Origin: Phorcus lineatus
Lineage: Eukaryota > Mollusca > Gastropoda > Trochida > Trochidae
DNA: 64,000 nucleotides
Direction: 5' to 3'
Assembly: GCA_921293015.1 (NCBI GenBank)
Contig: OV121081.1
Span: 71,689,022-71,753,021 of the forward strand
Part shown: in pieces, positions 11,613-21,387 of the stretch
How the letters are laid out: every line of letters starts with the position of its first letter
How positions within the stretch are numbered: position 1 is the stretch's first letter
The notes under the pieces: model-generated
What the model was told of the DNA's origin: nothing
The model's input: the letters and a program-made list of their open reading frames with translations, nothing else
The model's database searches: none
Made by a program: the position numbers and the translations under genes

Positions 11613-11735
11613 ATTTTTCTTCTTTTTCTTCAAGACGGCGTTCATTACTTCTTCATGATTGTGGTCAACTTTTTCAGACAGGGAGTCCACTGTATGTTTC
11701 AAGTTATGAAACTGTAGAGACAAATCCGTCGACAT
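11613..11735 (-). CDS. First coding exon of an unidentified coiled-coil-like protein
   Basis: Starting at the ATG at 11735 (context ACCAAAATGTCGA), the minus strand encodes 41 residues. They begin MSTDLSLQFHNLKHTVDSLS, continue EKVDHNHEEVMNAVLKKKKK and end in Asn, directly followed by a consensus donor GTAAGT (11612 downward). Hydrophobic residues at L7, F9, L12, V16, L19 and V23 give a heptad-like amphipathic helix, and a run of lysines ends the exon. The family is not recognised and no second exon was identified at lower coordinates. Support comes from the good start context, the perfect donor in phase 0 and the CpG-richer upstream flank. It could also be a chance ORF; a LINE ORF1 start is another possibility. 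Confidence 0.45.
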
Positions 11736-11960
11736 TTTGGTCAATTTTATTTCCGAATGACCAGAAAATAAATCAAAACAATTTTTTCATCAAACTGATT
11801 TTGTCGCCAACACTTGGTAATTGTCCACTCCCAACGTGGTGTAGATTTCTCCAAGATTTGCGTGCTATGCGCCCTGAATGAAACGAGAGTATATGCGCAT
11901 CGGATCTCGGGTGTTTGTGGGTAGAAGAGCGCGTTCAAGCGACTCGCACAATATGTCCGG
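11736..11960 (-). promoter_or_regulatory. Promoter-like CpG-richer flank
   Basis: About 200 bases upstream of the 11735 ATG carry several CpGs in otherwise CpG-poor surroundings, for example GAACGCGCTC, GAGTCGC, CCGAGATCCGATGCGC and ACCACGTTG on the minus strand. There is no clear TATA box. This is what a broad promoter of a housekeeping-type gene would look like; the transcription start is inferred only. Confidence 0.35.
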
Positions 11961-13036
11961 GAACTTGTTTTGAGTCAAAAACCTTTCATATGTCTTTTAA
12001 GATATTCTATGTTGTGTTTTATAACATTACTAGCTTTGTCATTAATATTATTACACAATGAGAATTGTTATAGACACTAACGTGGATATCGTGTTGGCAA
12101 TGCATTACCATTCTTCTTAATGACTTAGAGAAATTATATTAAAGGATCGTTTCAGGAAAGGCTATTTCGTGAACATATCGCAAAAACGAAACAACACTAA
12201 ACCGGTTTTTTTCCAAAGCCGCGTACTTACAAATCGTCATTGAGTTGAAGTTGCACCTACATTACATTGATGTTATTGACATTACTCATGAATAATGAAA
12301 GGGGGATACGCTTATAATAATCTCATAGTCGATTCGTAGATCTTTAATAACTTTTCTGTAGCATTTAAAAAAACCCTTTCATTTATGTATTTATCAAACA
12401 GTTTTGTATACGGTGATCAAATTGAGGACTCTCTTGCTAGTTTAACTGGTCTTATAAAAAAGGTTTTTTTTATCAGGCCTGTCAAACATATATTTTGAAT
12501 ATATGACAATACTCAATTTAGTTCACATACATGTATTGTACTGAAAGACATATTTATATCGTTTTGAGTTGAAAAAATTACAAATAAAAGTCTTCAATCA
12601 TTCACGTGAAGCCACTCATCTGCGATACGTGTACTACGAGCCTTGCTACAGCTTTTAAATTCTGCAATGTAATTTCTAAGTATATTCTAAATCCAACAGG
12701 AGTAGCTGATTCTATTATAGTTGTTAATAGCAAATAGTTTAACATTCTGTCTATATGTCTATCTGCCATGGCGTGACAAGAGACTGTTGTTTAGGATCAG
12801 TCAAATGACGTAACATCTGTAAACTTGTTGATTTTCTACTATTGAAGATAGTCTATCTAGAGCTCAATTTCTTATCTGTGTAAAGTTATGAAGCATTATT
12901 ATTATTTAATTTCAGTCGATGTCATTGTTTTCGCATGTCTTATAGATGTACGGCCTTTTTATGTTATCAATGCTGGATTAATTGTACACAAAATTCCCTA
13001 AAAGGTAACTAAGTATTATTGTATACTTATTTTGTT
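11961..13036. other. Non-coding, nothing recognised
   Basis: AT-rich sequence with no exon, RNA gene or clear repeat that I can see. Confidence 0.5.
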
Positions 13037-13112
13037 CATCATCCACCTGATGAAGGGGCAAGAAGTAGCCCAGAAACGTCGTGAAAATAAATAAAGAAGT
13101 TGTCATCCATAA
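13037..13112 (+). repeat. Hammerhead-like retroelement terminal motif
   Basis: CTGATGA (13047-13053) is followed by a hairpin with GGGC (13056-13059) pairing with GCCC (13068-13071), then GAAA (13073-13076) and ACGTCGTGAAAATAAATAAA. CUGAUGA, helix II and GAAA in this spacing is the conserved core of hammerhead ribozymes. Such motifs are known in Penelope-like retroelements and in animal retrozymes. I could not draw convincing helices I and III, so this is a candidate or decayed copy. The AATAAATAAA resembles a 3' end. Confidence 0.5.
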
Positions 13113-15949
13113 CATTTTCTTGTATTAATATATCCTCTTTCATTTAATTGTAAAAAGAAAAAAAATGACGAATTCATTTTACTTATATAACATGGTGGCA
13201 CCAGACCGCAAACGGATCAGGACCGGAGGTTGACCATCCTCGACTGACCAGTTAGAATCAGACTTACAACCGTGACGACAACTTGACCACTGGGGTTCCT
13301 CCATGGGCAGGTGTATTGTTAGAGGGCCAACCATAACACCTGTGTTAAATTACAGGTATTCGAGAAAATCAGGTCGAAAGGTAACGGCGTAACGTTTTTG
13401 AATGAAGCATTCCCCCGGGGTAAATGTACCAGTTCTAATGACAATCATTAAATGAGCTAGAAAAGAATCGAAGAAAATATTGCCAAAGGGGTATTTGATA
13501 CAGAGGTGAAATAGGCTAAACAGTATTCCCCAAAGATAAGTTATCAACAATTAATATAAAAGCCAAATACAGAAAAAAATATTTTCCTGGAGGGTAAACA
13601 GTTAAAGGAAATTTATACAATGATTTTTTTAAATTCACTAATTCATACATTTTCGAGCTCAAAATGTATTAAGGCATTTGAGGACATATGAAGTCACATT
13701 ACCTTTCTATTGATGTAATAAAATACTTCCTATTCATTTCAAGTAACCTGCAAACAATAATGAAAGCATAACGGCGGAAAAAGTCACAAAGTGATGTTAA
13801 AAATGGTTAAGTGTCGGAAGTTGGAATATTGTCAGCTTCTGAAAAAACCCTTGTCTTAAACTTTAGACCAAGGAAGAAAATTTCTTTGTGTAACTGTACA
13901 TGTAAACTACCCATGGCTGTTGCATTAATCATACGTAGCTGTTGCCGTTTGGGCTTATCAGGCAGTATGCAACTGTTTCATATTGCCGATATCGATGTTC
14001 ATATGCAAAGCAAAATAACGTATGTGGTAGTGTAACCGAATGCGGATCATAAGTAATGTTTAGATATACATGATATTCTATTTATTATCTGTGAATTATT
14101 TTTGTATGAGACAAATTGATGTGCACAAGTGTCTTTAATGATACTTTATATTTACAAGTCTCAATGCAATGAAACTTCAAAACAGAACACTTCCTTTGAA
14201 ATGGTTTGCGCTTGAGACTTTTTTACACGAGACAGATATGCATGTTCTTTAATCCTATCATTTAATTATACGAGCAGAGATATTTAACGAAGGTTTGTTT
14301 AAACATGATGAATTGCATCAATTAATGTAAAACATATCATACATACATACATGAAAACATATATTCAAGTATTTGTAATAAGTTGAAATGGCCTCCCAAT
14401 TTGTTATTTTCTTTCATTTGTTTTATGTAGATTTGATTAAATCATTATATCTTGTACATGAATTTTTCTGAAATAATTTGGTGATTCGAACTCAATTTTC
14501 AATCTGGGATGCCAATATAACATACTTGAATATTTCGGTTTAAGTCTAAAACTGTTTATGATTGAAATTTGGCTTTCTTTAACTGTAAAGTTAATATTTG
14601 GGCGATAAAATAAATCCTGAGTAATCAAGCAATAACATTTTATTTCATACGATCATCATCATCGAAATACTAATGATAAAAATGTGTGTTTAATTTTCAA
14701 ACAACTGGTACCTGAATGGTAGCCTCCATTAGATAAGATTGTCATGGTTAAACCAGTTTGATATTCATAACACCAGTTACAAGGAAGTGCGTGTGTACTT
14801 TGCATATTTCAGAAGGTATATTCATTACTGGATGTAGTGAGATAGTGTCAACTTTTATATGTATACATTCCTACATGAATACCAGCAGGTAGGAAGAAAA
14901 TAAAAGCTTAAATAAACCAGGTAGGATGACACTTGGCTCATCAGGTGCGATTTGCTTATCTTACCTGCTTGTTCAGGAAGCATATTTGCTTTAAAAGAAA
15001 CCTGGAAAAAGAATTCAACGGTTTGTATTCACTCATACACGTATTGCTAGTGATTCAGAGTAAAAATGATATAAAAAGCAGTTTTCGCTTTACATTAGGC
15101 AGAAGTAGTTTGAAATGTGATGTCTTTGTATAGTGGATATTGTTGTTTAAGCATTTTATTAAGGTTACAAAATCTTGACATATAAAAATAGTTATTGAAA
15201 CATTAACCACAAACATATTTAATCCATTCACATGTGACCTATTTAAACATAGTGATGTTCCACAGTATGATATAAAATATGAATTTTACAGGACTCGTTA
15301 ATTTTCATCACTAGCTCTCGCTTGGATAATATAACAAAGTAAAGGTCATTACACGTACATTGTACATGTTCGTCTGACGAAGTGCCTGCTGCACTTACTT
15401 GTGCGAGGCATTTCTTTTGAATCAGTCAATGTTATGCAACATTATCATAGCGCTTATTCATCCTTTTCGTAATAGCAATATGCTTTTGTGAACAACCGAT
15501 AATTACTTGTAATGTCAATAAGACGGCTAGAGGCAAACACGTCGTTTGGCCGCGGTGAAGATTCAGGTGACGAAAATGTCAAGGGCATGTAGGTGTACAT
15601 AAAGACAGAAATACTTCATATTTTGTAACATGAATAACACTGAATCAGACAAGATATTTTTATTAACAACATAAAACCTCGAATTCAACCTTGATTTTTT
15701 TGCAATGTGTATTTGCGTGACCAAACTCGTTACATCAAGAGAGTTTTTTTGCATATTCTTCATTTGATCCGAATATTCAAACATCATAAAAGACATGTAT
15801 AGAAAGTGTTTAGTTGTCTACAAAAAAGTCCATTGTTTTTCAGGAAACATCAAAGTATCATTTGTTATGATATATTGTTTGAGAAATGTTTTCCTACTTT
15901 CTATTTAGACATCAAGCAAGATCACTTTAACAAATCCGTTCTGTTATCT
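13113..15949. other. Non-coding, nothing recognised apart from a small hairpin
   Basis: AT-rich sequence. A (CATA)n microtract occurs near 14340, and the 15371-15415 hairpin is listed separately. No gene is recognised. Confidence 0.45.
15371..15415 (+). repeat. CTGACGA hairpin, related to the hammerhead-like family
   Basis: CTGACGA (15374-15380) is followed by AGTGCC (15381-15386), pairing with GGCATT (15407-15412), around an internal region that also contains the perfect AAGTGC/GCACTT hairpin. Layout and wording resemble the 13047 motif, with a C for T in the core and no intact GAAA. Confidence 0.4.
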
Positions 15950-16013
15950 GATCGCCGCGAAAGGCTGAAATATTGCCCAAGCGGCGTTAAACAATAACTC
16001 ACTCACTCACTCT
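15950..16013 (+). repeat. SINE 3' end with (ACTC)n tail
   Basis: GATCGCCGCGAAAGGCTGAAATATTGCCCAAGCGGCGTTAAAC, followed by AATA and four ACTC units, is the characteristic 3' terminus of gastropod tRNA-derived SINEs. The copy is strongly 5'-truncated. Confidence 0.8.
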
Positions 16014-16589
16014 TTTATCTGAAATGTCACCAGTTTCTACATCTTAGTTTGCGTGCTTATTAACCATCTAATATTACATACATAGGTATTTTCTATTATG
16101 CAAAATACTTCATTAATTCTGTGAACAAAACAATTTGATTTTATTTCTAAATTAAATTTTGAAACATTTAAATTTGAAATAGATTAAATATTTCAATATT
16201 TAAAAAACTGTCTATCTCTTAGAATACGTTCTCAGTCCATTTGAAACCCGATATAGACCCACTATTTGAAACGATTATTTGTTGAAAGACTTGTGTTTGC
16301 ATTGACAAATTCCACACTATTTTCAAAATATCTGACCTTTTCACACATAAAAACCACGCAGAACATTTTTGGAAATGCGATAACAATCTAGCAACCTAGT
16401 TTGTAAATTTGTAAATACTTTTGATGCATCAAATCTAGATATTCAATCTTTTTTCAGGAAGTATATTCCAATTTGTTTTGTACCTGTACATATCTTTTTT
16501 GGTAATTGAAATAATAAGACCAATTCTATCGCGCTATAATTATTCATCTCCACATGCTTTAACTCTAGTTTAAAGTGTGATAGTACAAT
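16014..16589. other. Non-coding, nothing recognised
   Basis: AT-rich DNA between the SINE tail and a GC-richer patch. No exon or repeat is visible. Confidence 0.5.
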
Positions 16590-16960
16590 ATGTTGTTTGA
16601 GCTTGGCTGGAAGCGTCCAACCCCAGTTGCTGCTGCTTTTTGGGAAGATTTCCCTCATACGTCTGTGCTTCTTCACTTGGAATAGTCAGAAGATCTGAGA
16701 GTCCCTGCAGGTGTGTACAATGTCACAAGTCACAGAGATATGATGTCGCTCTTCCACTGACACTGACACACTGGAATGTGGTATATAGAGTCCCGCTCTG
16801 TACACGGAGCCAATGTGGATTTCGAAGATCTGACGTTATAAATCTTAGCTTGACACAAAGAGAGACATCACTGGCAGCCATGCTCTGTATCTTTTGTAAT
16901 CTGGGGCTGTCCAAAGTTCTTGCCTATCATGGTAGGAGTTGGTCTAGTTAAATCTAGTTG
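16590..16960. pseudogene. GC-richer patch with broken protein-like frames, unassigned
   Basis: Base composition rises sharply relative to both flanks and both strands carry protein-like but interrupted frames. On the minus strand 16676-16560 reads KKHRRMREIFPKSSSNWGWT then LPAKLKQHI. Around 16914-16723 another frame reads SPRLQKIQSMAASDVSLCVK. The EIFPKSSSNWGW wording resembles a motif I associate with repetitive uncharacterised invertebrate proteins, but I cannot name a family. Stops and frame changes argue for a decayed mobile-element-associated gene fragment. Confidence 0.35.
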
Positions 16961-17193
16961 AAATATTATACGTCCCGAAGTCCGTTAATACATCTAGTTT
17001 TAACTAGATTGGAGTTGGTGCTGTTGGTTGACAAACATCGCTTGACGTAATCACAGATTTTCTCCAGATCAACTGAATCCCTAGCCTCGACAGGGATAAA
17101 CTAACTTTAAAACTACATGCAATTTAGAAAGTTGTTAGTGTTCTGCAGAGAGATGATACGGGATTCAATGCTGCTGTAGCAAACACAAAGAGG

Positions 17194-17613
17194 CTTGTTG
17201 TACACTGCGAAGATCTTGTTGTACACTGTGAAGATCTTGTTGTACACTGCGAAGATCCTGTTGTACACTGTGAAGATCTTGTTGTACACTGTGAAGATCT
17301 TGTTGTACTCTGTGAAGATCTTGTTGTACACTGTGAAGATCTTGTTGTACACTGTGAAGATCTTGTTGTACACTGTGAAGATCTTGTTGTACACTGAAGA
17401 TCTTGTTGTACACTGTGAAGATCTTGTTGAACAGTGTGAAGATCTTGTTGTACACTGTGAAGATCTTGTTGTACACTGTGAAGATCTTGTTGTACTCTGT
17501 GAAGATCTTGTTGTACAGTGTGAAGATCTTGTTGTACACTGTGAAGATCTTGTTGTACTCTGTGAAGATCTTGTTTTACACTGTGAAGATCTTGTTGATC
17601 AGTGTGAGCAGCT
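17194..17613. repeat. 21-bp minisatellite, about 20 copies
   Basis: The unit combines CTTGTTGTACACTGTGAAGA with one more base and recurs about 20 times. It contains the palindromes TGTACA and AGATCT. Variants include CTGCGAAG at the left edge, GTACTCTGT, GAACAGTGT and one unit near 17383-17401 shortened by two bases. Because the period is a multiple of three, frames stay open on both strands (for example a VYNKIFT heptapeptide on minus). This is not evidence of coding. Confidence 0.95.
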
Positions 17614-17615
17614 TG

Positions 17616-17617
17616 TT

Positions 17618-17648
<31 letters not shown>

Positions 17649-17650
17649 TG
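17616..17650. repeat. (TTA)n microsatellite
   Basis: About ten TTA units run straight out of the 21-bp array and decay into TATATATTG. Confidence 0.9.
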
Positions 17651-20600
17651 TTATTATTTCCTTGGTTATGATAATGATATCGTTAAATGAATTAAGCTTT
17701 TCATTATTCTTGATGTTAAGCTATCAACAAGAGGGAAACTGGAATAGAACTATAGAAGATAGATAAGATTAAAGTATTTTTGATGTAAGTGAATGCAATG
17801 TTTTTGTCACTGTAAACGTAACTATATATTTTTTTCTATATCCATATGTTTATAACTTATATGAATCTATACCGTGACGTCGGTGAATAATGAAGTTGGA
17901 CATCCATAACATGTTGTACATTCTTTGTCACGCATATTGCATATGCTGAGGTTAGGTCAGACATGTAGCGTAAGACGTTGGAGGACCAACAGCCAATACA
18001 ACTAATCAGCTTATTACGTGGCATTGTATAACATAAGCTCCCTTACTAATATCACCCGCACCGACATCAACTCGGTCTGTTGCACACACCACTGCAACTT
18101 GAAATTTGTTATTTGGGTTGATGGTTTCCACAGAGCTGCTTTGAATGACTCGCAAATGTTTTTTTTTACACGGGATTGGTTGTCAGCTTGTTATTTTCTT
18201 GTTTACTCATTGACCCCTTTTTACTCTATGGCATTTCAATGAGATCCTAACCTATATGTAAATACATATTTGATAATGTTATAAGTGAAACATCTTCTTC
18301 GCGTCAATGATCTCTATCTGTGAGTGACTATGTGTCAGGACGTTATTTCAATAGACAATCACAGTATATACTGACTATGTCCGTTAAATATGGAAAATCT
18401 CCTTTTTAAGTGTTTGAGGGGCATTTAAAAATGACATAAATTAGAAATGTTAAGGTTCTTTTTATAACAACCTGATAATTGTGAAATCCCGATATTTCAA
18501 CTACCAATCCAACAAGCTATGAAATACATTTACTCTCATCGGAGTCTCAAACCAACCAAACCAAACCAAGCAACACTTTACTCAGATGCTGACCTCTTCT
18601 TCTTCTTCTTCTTCTTCTTCTTCTTCTGTATCTCATACTGCTATTTCATCATCTCTCCTCATTAAGTGTAAGCATATAGTCCGCAACGTCGTGATGTTCA
18701 CAATTGAGAAGTTGCTCGGCAAATTTCAATACTACGATTGCTTAGTATGCTATGAAGTGAATGGGTAATTATAAGTCATTACAAGGCTTCTAAAATATTT
18801 GTCTACTTGAAATATGAGATGGAAAAACGATAGCGTCTTCTGTATCGATCGTCAGTAATATACATATGTTTGAAAGAATACATTATCGAATATTAATTGA
18901 ATAAAGTTTCAAAACTACTTATCATTCTCATAATCTGATAAAACTAAGAAGTATACATTATAAGAAATTTAAACACATGTGTGGTATCCACTAGCTAGAC
19001 CAATTTATTCAGCAACAAGGCTCAAACCTCCGCGTTGGGCTAATACGGGATAAACAATAGGAGACCAACGTGATAAGTTTGACCCTGAGAATGAAATTCG
19101 CATAATTTGTCTTTTGAACGACCGAAGCTATCGTTTAAAGTTTAAATCTCTTGTGTCATGTCAGTTATAATTCCTAATATTATAAGTAAATGTTATCAAT
19201 GTTAATTCTACTTCACAGCCATGACAATACTTATGCTGATGTCACTGTAGCTTTGTATAAAAAGCGTGGGCGTTCGGGTGCGTCGTCCAGGTCACATTTT
19301 TCTGTTTGTGTGTCCCTTTTTGTATTGGTGTTTTTCAGTCAGAACATTACCTGACAGAATGATACGAACATTAGGTCAATTCTTATTTTTCACAACTGTA
19401 CAGTTTTTCGAAGATTTAGGTCGTATTCTTACTCATATCAAAACAAATACAATAAGGTTTCTCATATAAAAACATTCCAAACATTAAGGCAAAGCATTCA
19501 CTAAATAAACCCAAAGACATTATAAAAAATAGTTAGGCTACATGATACTAGATAACTGCTCGATAGTGACGCTTGGGTGCACACGACGTCCTTTGAATCC
19601 GACAACCCTACCTGATTCGAGGAGTTGAATAAAACACATAAAAAGGTGTAGGTGAATTTTGAATGTGCTATATTCGAATCTGATCCATCTATGACACATA
19701 AGATATGTAACTTGATATGCCTATATATAACGCTTTCAGTTTATGTAGGTTATGTTATGCAACCTTTGATTCAAACCAAATGGTGTTCTCCATGTTCAGA
19801 CTGCGTTCAACGATGGAGTTGTGTTAAAGTAGTTGTACACTGTTTAACATTTTAAATATTTAACATTGTAAGACATAATTGGAGTGTGTATATATTATTG
19901 TAAGTCAGAAGAGTATAAAAGTATGAAAGTAAAAAAGACAAGAAATTGGACCAGATACTAAATGTCCGGGACGACTGCTGAAATGCCTTCAAATACATGT
20001 ACAGAATACACAATAACGCAGCACGCTGAATGTGAACAATATAGCACACTTGAAAAGTATATTAAAGGTTTTTACATATTCCACAATTAAGAGTAAATCA
20101 TTGACTAGTTATGAAACTGTCAGAGAATTGTTAAACATTTTCAGATAATCAGAAGTATTTAAGTGAGTTGAGCGACCTAATGAAATGACTATGCATGTTG
20201 TAACCAAATACTCAACAAAAACAAACTATATCTCACGCTAATGTTAATAACCACCTAACCCTCTGCTGACATATGTTAATAAATCAAGTGATTTACGGTG
20301 ACCATTATCTGGAGACTTCGCTGTTCTTCTTATAAGTCGAAGATCACAAGAAACCCAAAACCAGGATTTTGGTCGAATTGAGGGTTGAAAAGAATTAAGA
20401 GATTATTTACTTTAAGACATTAAAGACTTTTACTTTACAAAGGAATAGAAGTAAGATGAGAATACAATCTGTCGTTAAAACAACAGTGAATCTTACTGTG
20501 TCACGGCGTTACGAAATCAGGTCTCTAGCTCACTAAAACCTACACTACTGGTAAAAACAACCTTACAGCCAAGACACCTACTGAGTTATTTTTTGTGTCT

Positions 20601-20653
20601 TGTCCTGATATTGTAAAATCCTCAGGTTTTGCTTCCCCATTCTGTAGTGACCG
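17651..20653. other. Non-coding, one (TTC)n tract
   Basis: AT-rich sequence. The only clear structure is a (TTC)n tract at 18596-18627. Short open frames here show no domain, signal peptide or splice support. Confidence 0.45.
18596..18627. repeat. (TTC)n microsatellite
   Basis: Ten consecutive TTC units, pyrimidine on the plus strand. Confidence 0.92.
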
Positions 20654-20992
20654 TTGTTCAGTGTTCTTCTCTCTAAAAATACCAAAGAGTCTAAAAAAGC
20701 ATATTCAAGACTGATATATAATTATGAAAATATAAATGTTGATACTTTTTTGCAGAATGCAGCTGATGTTGATTTGGATTTCACAACACAAGACGATGAT
20801 GTTAAAACAACTGGGCCGAAATTTTACTTAGAGAGGAGTGAGTCATTCCAATATCTATTTTGAAACCGGTTTTACATCTCTAAGCGATCGTCGCAAAATT
20901 CATCACATGTGTGTATTCCATAAAATGTTCTCTGATAAAACTCTAAAATATTTATCAGAGTTGATACCATTACCCATTATCAGTATCCACGT

Positions 20993-21387
20993 ATGAATCA
21001 CGATCACCAAACATTCTTCAAATGCCTCTTTGTCGCACAGAATCATATAAAAAAATCACTTCGGCCATCTTATGTGTTTGAGTGGATTCTTGATGGTGAA
21101 CGAAGGTACATAGACTCATTAGATTTGTTTAGAAAACACCTTAATCGAAATGCATCATGTAATGCACATCATATTATAAGAAACTAAATCAGAAAAGTAG
21201 TTACAACCAAATTATTCATTGTAAATTAAGACTTGGCTGTCGCATTCTAAACGGACATAAATTTGATCGATGTTTACAAAATAAGTCAAGCTGCCCTTGT
21301 GGTCACCATTTCGAAGATGCCATTCACTTTCTCTTTATTTGTTCAAATGTTGATCGTTTTCGTTTAGAGTGTCTCCATTTCCATTGA
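20993..21387 (+). pseudogene. LINE reverse-transcriptase C-terminal relic
   Basis: The 21191-21387 segment reads HCKLRLGCRILNGHKFDRCL then QNKSSCPCGHHFEDAIHFLF and ICSNVDRFRLEC. This is the C-terminal zinc-knuckle-like region found after the RT of many non-LTR retrotransposons (pattern H-x-L-R-x(n)-L-N-x-H, then C-x-C-G-x(3)-E-D-A-x-H-F-x-F-x-C). An upstream frame from 20993, ending SLDLFRKHLNRNASCNAHHI, looks like the preceding thumb segment but is separated by a stop and a frame change. The copy is dead and 5'-truncated; no 3' poly(A) is evident. It is a different family from the L2-like element at the right edge. Confidence 0.72.

Noticed and set aside
17194-17613. CRISPR-like array
   Set aside because: Units are contiguous with no unique spacers, in a eukaryotic genome.
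17113-17690. Four long frames with heptapeptide repeats
   Set aside because: Artefacts of a 21-bp repeat (multiple of three).
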